From: Bugula neritina
Taxonomy: Eukaryota; Bryozoa; Gymnolaemata; Cheilostomatida; Bugulidae
Direction of reading: 5' to 3'
DNA: 64,000 bases
Assembly: GCA_964035545.1 (NCBI GenBank)
Contig: OZ037773.1
Span: forward strand, 6,092,251-6,156,250
Shown here: piece by piece, positions 8,201 to 17,130 of the stretch
Layout of the letters: each line of letters begins with the position of its first letter
Position numbering within the stretch: the stretch's first letter is position 1
Notes under the pieces: model-generated
What the model saw: the letters and a program-made list of their open reading frames with translations, nothing else
The model's database searches: none
Told to the model about the DNA's origin: nothing
Position numbers and translations under genes: made by a program

Positions 8201-10262
8201 CTGGGACACCCATAAGCAGGCTCATTCTGGAGTCAGTCGGGTCATCAGGTGTCTGCGGCTGCGTTGGTATTGGCCCGGAATGACTCGGGACGTACGACTG
8301 CGGGTACGGCAATGCGAGGTCTGCCAAGCTAGCAAGCATGGCCGCCCCACGGAAACCACTGGTCGACGCCGGCTGTACGCTGGTCGACCGTGGCAAGTAG
8401 TGGCGGTAGACCTCGTCGGGCCTATGCCGTTATCCGCCAGAGGGAACACCTGGATACTGGTGCTCACGGACCACTTTACCCGGTGGGCGGATGCTCTGGC
8501 TATCCCAGACGCAACCGCCCCCACGGTGGCCCGGACCCTGGACCAAAATGTGTTCTGTTACCTCGGTTTGCCCGAGCAGATACATACGGACCAGGGCGCC
8601 CAGTTCCAGTCCCAGCTCATGGGAGACCTCTGCCGGATATGGGGGGTGAACCAGAGTCGGACCACCCCATATCACCCGCAAGGGAACGGAGTCGTCGAGC
8701 GGAACAACAGGATGTTGGGTGACGCGCTCAGGAGCCTGCTCCTTGGTCGAGGTCAGGAAGAATGGGACGTGGTGCTGCCGCAGATCATGCGGGCTTACCG
8801 CAGCACACCACACTCCGCCACACAGGAGACCCCAAACTTCCTGATGCTAGGCCGAGAGACGCGGGTCCCGGAACACCTGACATACCATGTTCCTGCCCCC
8901 GAGTCACCGGTACACGAATATGTGGAGGGTCTGATGGACATCATGGGCAAAGCTCATGATGCGCTGCGCACCCAGCAGTGGCAGACCCGCACAGAGGACT
9001 CAGAGGAGCCCCCGTTGTACCAGGTGGGAGACTGGGTCTGGATGGTGAGCTACCGTAGGCGACGCGGACAGTCGGCTAAGCTTCAGCCCAAGTTCGTCGG
9101 TCCCTACTGCGTAGTGGAGGTGCTGCCCAACCACACGTACCGTGTGGAGCGCTCTGGACAGATCTCCGTCCAGAGCGAGCAGCGCCTCAAACCTTACCAT
9201 GCCAGCCCAGACGCGGTGGGTCAGGCTCCACCCCTCCTGGAGCCCCACCGTCAGCCCAACCGTCGAGGACGGGCCACCCAGCCCCGAGAGGTGGAAATTA
9301 TGGTTCCCAGAGAGTCGGACCAGGAGCAGGCCGCCTTGATAGAGCAGCTGGAGCGACAGCAGAGAGAGGAGCGGGAACAGGAACAGCGGCAAGCCCTAGG
9401 ACCACCACCCTCCCTGGGGGAGGACACCCCCACCCCCGTGTTGGGTGAAGGCGGGGACCCCCCTACTAGGGTAGCCCAGGAGCCACCAACACCACCGGTG
9501 CCTGTTCCAATTGAGAGGAGCCAGCGGTCAAGAAGACCCCCCAGGTATCTGGCAGACTATGCTGTAGGGCACCTGGAGTGGCCCCCTCATGAGGACAACC
9601 CACCCAGTACGGACGACCACCCCATCTTGGCTGGAAATTCCCTCCATCACCCCGGAGAATTCCACCAAAAAGAAGATTTCACACAGCTAGCACGTGAGTT
9701 ACAGCTCAAGTTGAATTCTAATCCTGATACCCCTAAGTATAATTTAAACACTGTTATTCAGACACTAGCATCAGCTATGGGAATTACCTCGCCAGATACC
9801 CAAACAGAGGAGCGTAAGGATACCGAGGAGGCCAGTCGATCCGACTCCCCTCCCCCACCAGCTCCTGTTTCGGCTCCCCGCAGCCAGCAGTACGACACCC
9901 CCTCTTCCGAGGTGTGTTCCGCCAGCGTTAGTGGCCCTGACCCCGAACCGGTTGAGCTCCAGCTCACAGCTGGGGAGGAGCAGGGCACTCTATACGGCGA
10001 CCACCTCGCAGGCAGAGACGAAGAGGACTCTCCAATACTGGCAATGCCTCGGGCCCTGGTCGCCCGCCAGTATTGGATATCTGGAGCACCAGGCAGCCAG
10101 ATAGAAGAACAGACTCAGCCAACCCACCCACAATTGCCCCGTCACGGGCAGAGTATGGCACTTCCTTACCGAGAGTGCATCCTGGATAGCGCAATCGAGG
10201 CCTGGTCCCGTATCCTCGATCCAAGTACAGAAGAGATAGGAAGCCTGGTGCACTACCTCTAA
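5163..10262 (+). CDS. Element B Pol (protease-RT-RNase H-integrase plus long tail)
   Basis: About 1,697 codons read in the -1 frame relative to gag, with no start codon of their own near the junction, so expression is expected by frameshift. Domains in order: aspartic protease (LLDTGCT, Asp codon at 5682), reverse transcriptase (YLDD at 6972-6983), RNase H (DTDASDHSVGAVLSQ near 7415; RTDHASL near 7613), and integrase with an HHCC zinc region (8211-8325), catalytic blocks VAVDLVGP (about 8400), HTDQGAQF (about 8580) and GNGVVER (about 8685), and a GPY/F module (KFVGPYCVVEV, about 9092-9124). The last 350 residues (about 9200-10262) are Pro/Glu/Gln-rich with no recognised domain. All catalytic residues that I can check are intact. 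Confidence 0.92.
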   Translation, partial: FKHPRLTVTSANRGPHANPIRDRTRRGEEETSTGSADTEWQRPRRSRRPQGLPDPPAVPLETRMQLEEAGWQAPRRSRRPQGLPDPPAWPLQNRFAGLPEEVVEEDSAYSQEYPKLPSRPQKTPVVSKTKRRPAVRTQVVSPPETDRSRSTQPYGSSYFLPGKISGKAATFLLDTGCTTNLLSRRLFDTLGARERASLEPYEGAHGTLADGSCIPFYGVISLPGRVRDQAIHETFIVSQLKEDAILGMPFLEKHQCHMDFQKSVVVMAGKELVCVDKFGRPLVGGVQVVRDCTVPGRSQATLRCRVNCKGIADLGVVEGTHGAIRLANSLNRLDCRQELLVQCINPFTEPVRLSAGALVGKYHSIQEADVGPALETVADTQGNPPHTRRGAVPEHMADLYDGACGNCTSSTERQVLAQLLAEYSDVFSRGDGDMGLTKVISHEIPLAAGTTPIRQPTRRLGPEKEKEVSRQVQDLLDRDLIEPAHGAWSSPVVLVKKKDGSWRFCVDYRRLNSVTIQDAYPLPRIDESLDALAGSKYFSTLDLLSGYWQVPLSPDAQDKAAFITRDGLWKWKVLPFGLTSAPATFQRLMEQVLSGLHWKTLLIYLDDVIVISPDFSTHVSRLREVFDRLRAAGLKLKPSKCALLQPEVTYLGHVVGRNGVATDPEKVQAVKEWTVPRDLPELRAFLGLVGYYRQYIPGFAGVAQPLNRLTAKGVRWQWTQEEQQAFDHLKQRLMEAPILAYPDPAQEYILDTDASDHSVGAVLSQVQGGSEVVVAYYSKTLAAAEKNYCTTRKELLAVVKAVKHFRPYLYGRTFRLRTDHASLIWLCKRAEPSSQVARWLEILAEFSYRIEHRAGRKHGNADGMSRRPVEDCKQCLHIEKRDGGPARLDVETELGEGAVYRWEHGHLRTETHSDDVQALHANPTLYQNVKELCRLQETLPGAVADIFRAKKEGRRPSEEQQRQGDVEFQLLCRRWDALKVSPDGLLMITLAADNRQQERDRVVCPRALRRELIWDTHKQAHSGVSRVIRCLRLRWYWPGMTRDVRLRVRQCEVCQASKHGRPTETTGRRRLYAGRPWQVVAVDLVGPMPLSARGNTWILVLTDHFTRWADALAIPDATAPTVARTLDQNVFCYLGLPEQIHTDQGAQFQSQLMGDLCRIWGVNQSRTTPYHPQGNGVVERNNRMLGDALRSLLLGRGQEEWDVVLPQIMRAYRSTPHSATQETPNFLMLGRETRVPEHLTYHVPAPESPVHEYVEGLMDIMGKAHDALRTQQWQTRTEDSEEPPLYQVGDWVWMVSYRRRRGQSAKLQPKFVGPYCVVEVLPNHTYRVERSGQISVQSEQRLKPYHASPDAVGQAPPLLEPHRQPNRRGRATQPREVEIMVPRESDQEQAALIEQLERQQREEREQEQRQALGPPPSLGEDTPTPVLGEGGDPPTRVAQEPPTPPVPVPIERSQRSRRPPRYLADYAVGHLEWPPHEDNPPSTDDHPILAGNSLHHPGEFHQKEDFTQLARELQLKLNSNPDTPKYNLNTVIQTLASAMGITSPDTQTEERKDTEEASRSDSPPPPAPVSAPRSQQYDTPSSEVCSASVSGPDPEPVELQLTAGEEQGTLYGDHLAGRDEEDSPILAMPRALVARQYWISGAPGSQIEEQTQPTHPQLPRHGQSMALPYRECILDSAIEAWSRILDPSTEEIGSLVHYL

Positions 10263-10439
10263 TGATAAAACCGGACAACCAGGGGCCGCTGGCAATAGCC
10301 AACTGAACTGTAAATATTCTCGTGTTACGTGTGATTAATCATAATACTTTCCTGTTAACCGCATATTTTTCTACGTTTGTGTTTTATTTTTTGTGTGTGG
10401 AATCATTGTTTTGCTATCGAAAAGGGGATGCTTTTCGAT

Positions 10440-10449
10440 GGGGGGAGAA
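10440..10449 (+). other. Element B polypurine tract
   Basis: A G-rich purine run (TGGGGGGAGAA ends here) lies directly against the 3' LTR start at 10450. This is the expected plus-strand primer position. Confidence 0.85.
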
Positions 10450-11014
10450 TGTAATGGATTTTCACCCTCTATTAGTTTTTAACTGCGTGAGTCAGTATTA
10501 TAACTACTGTTGCGTATCGTTTTGAATGCTGTAATTATAGCTAAGTTGCACTAGCTTTCTAATGCCTTATTATTGTGATTAAGCTTTCAGTATAATGTAA
10601 TTTTCATTAAATACGCATTTCCAGAGTTATTTTCCCTTTTTGCTATTTCATCGTTTTGCATTAATACTGATACTGGAAATTTGTGTAGCTTTTATGAATG
10701 CCTTCAATAGGTTGTTATTATAGCTAAATTCTTGGCCTATTGAATTATTCATTCTCCTTTGTCTATTTTTCTTTTGTTACTGTCAAGCTTAACTTTCTTT
10801 TGTCTGTTGGAACATTCTAGATGTGAATTCTTGTGTATAAAAGCAGGCGAGTTTCCAGTGTAGCTTCAGACTACTACTGGAGCTCGCTGGTAGTAGGACC
10901 ACATGAGCTGTATCTGATACAATAAAGGTTATCCTCATTTGTACTCAAATACTTGGCTTATTCTTTCTAGAGCATGTAGGCACTAGTTGCATTCAGAACC
11001 CACAGTTTACTACA
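10450..11014 (+). repeat. Element B 3' LTR
   Basis: It is 565 bp and identical to the 5' LTR as far as I can read. The AATAAA signal falls at the position equivalent to 4138. It is followed by the target duplication ATAC. Confidence 0.95.
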
Positions 11015-11018
11015 ATAC

Positions 11019-11775
11019 AATGGCCGTTTCTTAGCTGCTGCAATACGCCGAGGTACCGCTTGAACAAAAGGGATAGCATCCTCTTTTATCTGGGTTCTCA
11101 CTTCCGTAGACATATTGCTCCAAGCCCACGAAACAAGTTAGGGTAGACCTTTTTCTAATCATGGCCTTCACAATGATCAATGCCATCTACAAAACAGATT
11201 AAATCAAGTCTCCCAATAGCAGGCTTTCCCAAAAGAGGCATTAGTAGCCCTTCAATGAAATATACTAACTCCTGAATTCCCTTCTCTCCTAGACACATAC
11301 CAACCATAGCCTGGCCAACCACCTTTAATTTATTGTTACCCGCTCTTCTCAAAATCTTTGTAGAGGGTTGTGACCCCCGCTTACAGCAATACATTAAATA
11401 TGCGGGCAACGCCGTGACTGCCGTCCCTGCCTTCCCTGTATCTATTTTGAATTTTACAGGCACATTATCAACTTTAATGTTAACTAGCCAAGCTTTTAAA
11501 GTTTCGGTAACTGTCTTGGAATCAATTATGCTTAGTCATAAATAATCGTTGCCAAGAAAAAGTCTATCCATCTCCTCACAGTCAACCATTTCTGCCTTTG
11601 AGCTATATTGACCGCCTCTAGAAACGGTATTGGTACATGTTTTACTCTAATGACCTTTACTTTTACATTAAAAACAAGTAGCAGATCTGGCAAGACACCT
11701 AGTTCTAACCCGACACTCATTGTTAAGTGACATTGCTTACCGTCAATAGTGACACCTGGTGTCAAATACAAATTT
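11019..11775 (-). mobile_element. Element A, right part: nucleocapsid knuckle and protease relic
   Basis: Read on the minus strand, a degraded zinc knuckle (C-F-stop-C-K-S-K-G-H-stop-S-K-T-C, about 11690-11645) is followed by a retropepsin-like region (VKFKIDTG near 11455; LLGKPAIGRLDLI near 11230) and the linker towards RT (AIPFVQAVPRRI, near 11070). Its left edge abuts the target duplication of B. The RT-side fragment resumes at 3666 on the other side of B. Two stops in the knuckle and frame changes show it is dead. Beyond 11775 it is cut by element C. Confidence 0.75.
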
Positions 11776-11835
11776 ACTTCACTGGTGGCAGCAGTGGGAT
11801 TTTTCTAGAGCAATACTAGACAACCCATTTTAAAG

Positions 11836-12665
11836 ATGGTGGAAGAAGCTTTTCGTGCAGCCGCTGCAGGAATCCGTGACATGGCACAGGAGGCTGCTGC
11901 TATACTTAACCAACGGCAACGTACTCGCCTACCACTCCCGTCATTTGATGGCACTACTAATGTTAATGAGTTCTTACGTTGGTTCGAACAGGTCCGAGTG
12001 CTTAATGGTTGGGAGGATGCAGAAACCGAGCTACAGTTTGATATGGCTGTGACTGGTGCAGCAAAGCGAGGATTGCCAGAGGGTACTTACACTCATCGTG
12101 CTGGTCAACCTTGAACCAGGTATCAACTCACAGAGCAAGGAGCCAGTCAGCTACTGAAGCAAGTCAGCTGGAACCCTAAAAAAATATGCATGAATTTGCC
12201 AACTATCTAAAAAGACTCATCCAGATGGCCAGCCCGGAACTAGGTGGTGATGGTAGAGAAAAGCGCGCTATTAAAAAGCTGATAAATGCATTACCTGATG
12301 AGTATCAAACATTACGCTGGGAACTAAATCACCGTACACCGGGGACTGTGAAAGCCATCATTGACATCATCCACCGATTTTCCCAACTACAGACGAGCAC
12401 ACTCATGGTGCGTCAAGTGAAGAATGATAGTATGGCTGAGTTAGAAGCCCGACTGGACCAATACATGACACAGCAAAATAAAAGGATGCAGAAATTCATA
12501 GAAACTCAAGGGGCCATGCTAAAGAAACTGACCTTGTCAACTGCCTCGGTACAAAGCCGACCCCCTAGAACTGCGCAAATGCCAGTTACCTGCTACGCTT
12601 GCGGAGAAAAAGGGCACTATGCAAGGAGATGTTCTCAATCTAGACAGGGAAATGAACTAGTTTGA
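11836..12665 (+). pseudogene. Element C gag, frameshifted
   Basis: The N-terminal part (11836-12114) has a capsid-like LPSFDGTTNVNEFLRWFEQ segment. The C-terminal part (12186-12665) holds the zinc knuckle. The two are in different frames with an interruption near 12115-12185. The sequence is unlike Gag of B, so C is a separate family. Confidence 0.7.
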
Positions 12666-13459
12666 CATTAAATGACCCAGTCACTGTTGAACTGAATCCT
12701 AAGGGTCGAACACATGTCCGGTTAACTAAGCAAAGAACCGCATATTATGTTCCAGTCAAGATTGGAGTCCGGGATGAGATTATGCTACTTGACAGTAGGT
12801 GCACACAGTCAATTGTACCGACATCAGTAATACGTCAAGTAGCCGACCACTGTCGTACTCCCCTCATTTCCACAACAGGACATTGCACACTCGCAGATGG
12901 AAAAAGTGTCAAACTGGAAGGTACCACACGCCTCACCTTTAAGCTGGGTTCAACTATTTGCACTCATCAGTTCCTGGTAGCCAATCTAGGCAACCAGATA
13001 CTACTAGATCTTAACTTCTTTGAACAATTTCAAGGTCACATAGATTTCTCTAACTGCCTGTTCCGGATGAGAGAGCAAACCATAAGCTGTTGTGATGAAC
13101 GACGTCAGCCTTTCCATGCCAATGTGCAGGCCAAATATGCTACAATCCTGCCGCCTCGTGCAGAGAGTCTTGTGGAGATCCGCATAGTTCGGCCATGGAA
13201 CTGTCAACATGCTTTCTTGGAGTCAAAAACCTACACCGATGGGTGGTCATTGCCAGTGCACTATACCATCCTCAACAGCAACCAAAAATCTATGTGCGGA
13301 TGCTTAACCATACAACAGAGCCAATCCCAATTCCACCTGAAAAAGTACTCACCAGATGCTGTACTGTGGAGTTCATTGAATCGGCTCAGTCTGAAGGTGC
13401 TACTCCAGATGCATTTGAGCAAGGAGAGAAAAAGTGGTGCCAACACCTGCCCGCATTAA
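12662..13459 (+). pseudogene. Element C protease region, active site lost
   Basis: A retropepsin-like frame in the -1 register relative to the end of gag. The catalytic D-T/S-G triplet reads D-S-R (LLDSRCTQS, about 12787-12813), which should inactivate the enzyme. The family-typical DLNFFEQFQGHIDFSNCLF block follows. A frameshift near 13190 moves the continuing homology to the frame open at 13195-13491. Confidence 0.7.
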
Positions 13460-13634
13460 AAAAGCAAGTAGCTACACAGATGTTGAGGTGACACCGCAGA
13501 GTCTTTAGTGCTCACAGATATGACCTAGGTCGCACAGACCTAGTAAAACATGAAATCCTCTAGTGTCAGGAACCCACCCCTTTAAACAGAGACCATATCG
13601 TCATGGCCTTGTCCAAGAAGAAGAAATTGAAAGA

Positions 13635-15905
13635 CAGCGTACAGCGGGCATCGATCTGTAGCTTCCATTGGGCGGCCATGCTTGCTAGCTTGGCAAACCT
13701 CACATTGTAGTATCCGCAGTCGTACGTCTCGAGTCAGTCCGGGCCAGTACCACCGTAGCTGTAGACATCTGATGACTCGACTGGCCTCAGCATGGGCCTG
13801 TTTATAGGTGTCCCAGATTAACTCCCGTCAAAGGGCATGTGGACATACGACGCGTTCTCTCTCCTGGTGATGGTTGTCTGCTGCCAGTGCTATGGTGAGC
13901 AGGCCATCCTAGCTGACCTTGAGGGAATCCCAGCGGCGACAGAGATGTTGGAACTCAATGTTCCCCTGCCGCTGCTGCTCCTTCGTAGGTTGACGGTTCT
14001 CCTTCTTGGTCTGGAATGTGTCAGCTACCACCCCTGGTAGCATCTCCGGCAGTCGGCACAGTTCCTTGACGTTCCGATGCAGAGTGGGGTTGGCCCGGAG
14101 GGCATTGACGGTGTCTGATTGGGTTTCAGACTGGAGGTGGCCGTGTTCCCAACTATGGCTGTCGTCTTTCTCCAGCTGTTCTTCTACGTCAAGGCGAGCA
14201 GGTCCCCTGTCCAGTCTCTCAATGTGCAGACACTGCTTAGAGTTCGCCTATGGCCGGCAGCTAATGCCCTTGGCGTTCTCCAGCAAACGAGCTACCTGGC
14301 TCGAAGGCTCAGTGCGTTTGCGCAGCCATTTCAGTGATGCATGGTCGGTCAAAATCTGAACGTTCTTCTATACAGATATGGCTGGAAGTGCTTGACCGCC
14401 TTGACTACTGCTAGGATCTCCTTTCTTTTTGTGCAGTAGTTCTTCTCAGCAGTCGAGAGAGTCTTGCTGTAGTAAGCCACTACCACCTCTGTTCCACCCT
14501 GGACTTGGGACAGCACAGCTCCCACACTGTGGTCACTGGCGTTGTTGTCCAGGATGTACTCTTTGGCCAGGTCAGGGTACGCCAGGATAGGCGCCTCTAT
14601 CAGCCGATTCTTGAGGTGGTTGAATGCCTGCTGCTTCTCCTGTGTCTACTGCCACCGGAATCCCTTGGCAGTTAGCTGATTCAAAGGCTGTTCCACCCCT
14701 GCAAACCCTGGTATGTACTGCTTATACTTGCTCCCTGCGAGAGCATCTAGACTCTAGAGACTCATCTATTCGAGGGAGGAGGTAAGCATCCTGGATGGTA
14801 ACACTATTGAGCTTGTGGTAGTTCATGCAGAACTTCTAGCTACCTTCACCTTCTTTCTTCTTGACCAGGACTACCAGAGAGCTCCACGCACCGTAGCCAG
14901 GTTCAATCAGATCCGGTCGAGAAGATTCTGTACTTGTCGACCCACCTCCTTCTCCGGGCCCAGTTGCCAGGTTGGCTGCCTGATGGGAGTGGTGTCGGCT
15001 GCCAAGAGTATCTCGTGACACTTAACCTTAGTCAGCCCCATGTCCCCGTCCCCGCAGCTGAAGACATCACTGCAATCCATGAGTAGTCGAGCCAGTTCTT
15101 GGCGTTAGGCAAGTTATTATGACAGTTTCCACAAGCTTCATCATACAGGTCAGCCACATGTTCTGGTACCACTCCTTGGCTGGCCCGGAGGGAAGGGTTC
15201 CCTGGGTGCTGGTCACTGTTTCTAGTGCCGGTCCTACGCCTGTTTTCTAGATGAAGTGGTACTTCTCCACCAGCACACCAGCTGACAGCTTGACAGGTTT
15301 GGCAGAAAGCAGACACTTCTTGGGCCCTCACAGCGGGCCTCCTCTTTGTTGTTTTGACCTTGAGGATTTTCAGAGGTCTTGAGGGTGGTTGGGAAGCTCT
15401 TATGAGTAAGCCGTATCCTCTTACACGACCTCGTCAGGTAACCCCACGAACCGGTTGTGAAGTGGCCAGGCAGAAGGTTCAGGTAAACCTTGCGTTTTCC
15501 GAGATCTCCGGGGTGCCTGCCACCTTGCGTCAGTAGACTCCTTCCGAGTACCGTACGGTGTGACAGGAGTTTTAGGTAGGTCTCTCGACCTCCTACTCTG
15601 ATGTGTCGGCTGTTCGGTGTCGATCGGCCCTGCTATCATCGTCCCTGGTGCTGCTTGGGATACTCTCCGGATGGGGTTGGCTTGGGGCCCACGGTTGACG
15701 AAAGTAACCGTGAGCCTCGAATGTTTAAAGGCATCCTCCTCCTCTGGAGACATTGCCGTCGTACGTGGCCCAAGGTGCCACACCCCCAACAAGTGAGCTG
15801 CGTAGGCTTGGCAGGGTTGTCCCAAGAATCGAGCATCCGCCTGTCAACCTGCTGCTGCTGCATTTTCAGCATCTCCATTTGCAGGCCTTTTACCATGTCT
15901 GTGTT
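13635..15905 (-). mobile_element. Element D: inverted, internally deleted relative of B
   Basis: The minus strand aligns by eye with B from the gag C-terminus (B about 4994) to the integrase zinc region (B about 8388). It keeps the CCHC knuckle (CWGCGTLGHVRRQC), the frameshift cassette, part of the RT N-terminus (PDLIEPGYGAWSS), RNase H pieces and the integrase HHCC region. Two internal deletions are evident: about 0.6 kb removes the protease catalytic motif (B about 5595-6208) and about 0.47 kb removes the RT core with YLDD (B about 6765-7232). There are many stops. No LTRs are present. Confidence 0.8.
15688..15729 (-). promoter_or_regulatory. Relic frameshift cassette in D
   Basis: On the minus strand TTTAAAC (15729-15723) is followed by an 8-nt spacer and the arms CTCACGGT (15714-15707) and ACCGTGGG (15695-15688) with an 11-nt loop. 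Both arms match B exactly while the loop differs. The gag stop codon of B is changed to a sense codon here. Confidence 0.8.
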
Positions 15906-15924
15906 GCATGAAATAATTAATTGG

Positions 15925-16255
15925 CACCATCAGACTAACCACTGTACCACCAGACTAACCAACCATTGTACCACCAGACTAACCACTGTACAATCGGACT
16001 AACCACTGTACCACCAGGTTAACCACTGTACCACTAGACTAACCACGGTACCATCAGACTAACCAACCATTGTACCACCAGACTAACCACTGTACAATCG
16101 GACTAACCACTGTACCACCAGATTAACCACTGTACCACCAGACTAGCCACTGTACCATCAGACTAACCACTGTACCACAAGACTAACCGCTGTACCACCA
16201 GACTAACCGCTGTACCATCAGACTAACCACTGTACTACCAGACTAACTACTGTAA
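15925..16255. repeat. 20-bp minisatellite, about 16 units
   Basis: The consensus is CCATCAGACTAACCACTGTA with variants (CACCAG, AATCGG, ACAAGA). A longer block with one 24-bp unit (ACCAACCATTGTA) occurs twice, near 15953 and 16060, pointing to higher-order duplication. It lies directly outside element D. Confidence 0.9.
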
Positions 16256-16280
16256 CCAACGGAAGAACACCCAGGAAGTC

Positions 16281-17130
16281 TAACTGGTCTAACAGCATCA
16301 ATGACAAACAAAACCTTAAATTTATAAGCTTTGATATAGTCAATTTTTATCCTAGCATCACACAAGAGCTTCAACTGGATGCCTTGCAACTATCTAGTCT
16401 AAATTCTCCCGGAGGAGATAGACATAATGATGCGTGTCAGAAAATCTCTGCTATTTATTGCCAACCAACTCCAAGTAAAAAGATCTCAAAATTAAGTATT
16501 CGATGTACCAATGGGTTTCTTTGATAGTGCAGAAGTATGCGAACTAGTAGGTGCTTATATGCTCTCCATCAACTACCTACTAAGTTGCAAGCTAATATTG
16601 GCTTAGCCAGTTTGAAAGACCAATCCTAAACAGTTCAAAAATATAAAAAAGAACATATGCCAAGTCTTCAACTCTGTGGTCTTAAAACCAGCTAACGTCA
16701 CACTTGACCTTCTTGATGCTACTCATACACCACACAATATAAACCTGGCAATATCCCTACTTATATCCACCAAAGTATATAAACACTTTCTATCTATAAT
16801 TAAAGACATACAAAAATTCATTAACACATTTCTTTCTATATTTTCATCAAAGAAAAAAGTTTTTAACAGCGAAGCAAAAGAGTCTTAAACAGCAATGGTT
16901 GTAACTTCACCCTGCAACACTAAAAACAGTCTACCTACTGCAAAAGGAGAAGAAATATAATTCACCTTTTAGCAAGCATGTTACAACGCAATAGGTAGAC
17001 AACTCCTCAACATAATAGCCCAAGTGTTCCGCACTCCAATCATTCCCACTATAGGAAAGTTTTAACAAAAATACTCTTGAGTTGAGCAACTCTTGCATGC
17101 TCAATATGATGGGCAAGATCAACAGATCAC
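16281..17130 (+). pseudogene. Reverse transcriptase relic, Penelope-like type
   Basis: Degraded coding with stops and shifts. Recognisable pieces in order are FISFDIVNFYPSITQEL (about 16318-16370), AEVCELVGAYML (about 16529-16565), NSPFSKHVTTQ (about 16960-16992) and NKNTLELSNSCMLNMMGKIN (about 17065-17125). I recall the series (F-x-x-F-D-I-x-x-F-Y-P-S-I, then AEVCELVG, then a PPFSKNV block, then a NRNT..SYSCMPNM block) from a reverse transcriptase family common in marine invertebrates whose C-terminus carries a GIY-YIG nuclease. No such nuclease is visible here. Confidence 0.55.

Larger units (their letters stand above)
3667..11014 (+). mobile_element. Element B: full-length Ty3/Gypsy LTR retrotransposon
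   Basis: A complete 7348-bp element. Identical 565-bp LTRs begin TGTAATGG and end TACTACA. It is flanked by a 4-bp target duplication ATAC (3663-3666 and 11015-11018). Internal order is primer site, gag, a -1 frameshift cassette, pol (protease, RT, RNase H, integrase with GPY/F module), a long extra tail, and a polypurine tract. Coding sequence is GC-rich while its LTRs and the host DNA are AT-rich. No disabling mutation is visible and the LTR pair shows no difference on reading, so insertion is recent. It lies inside element A, in opposite orientation. Clade placement would need a tree. Confidence 0.95.
11776..13634 (+). mobile_element. Element C: truncated Gypsy gag-protease relic
   Basis: A primer site close to that of B (TGGTGGCAGCAGTGGGAT, 11783-11800) follows a short LTR-like end (...TTCA to 11781). 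Gag then runs in two frames (11836-12114 and 12186-12665) with a CCHC knuckle, CYACGEKGHYARRC, near 12595, and a protease region in the next frame. The protease-RT linker (PFKQRPYRHGL, near 13580) is visible, then homology stops at the junction with D at about 13634. Most of the 5' LTR and all of RT to the 3' LTR are missing. Confidence 0.75.

Noticed and set aside
9200-10262. Envelope gene in element B
   Set aside because: The tail is in the same frame as integrase and shows no signal peptide, membrane segment or splice acceptor that would support an env.
4371-10302. Many antisense and alternate frames across element B
   Set aside because: They arise because the element is GC-rich and has few stops. 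They carry no motifs, unlike the gag and pol frames.
3662-11019. A 5-bp target duplication for element B
   Set aside because: Only four bases (ATAC) agree when the LTR is taken as TG...CA; the fifth differs.
12647-12653. GGGAAAT as a -1 slippery site at the end of gag in element C
   Set aside because: After slippage the next codon in the -1 frame is TGA (12653-12655), so it cannot lead into the protease frame.
15925-16255. CRISPR-like direct repeats (also 42098-42320)
   Set aside because: Units are contiguous with no unique spacers, and the genome is eukaryotic. They are mini/satellite DNA.
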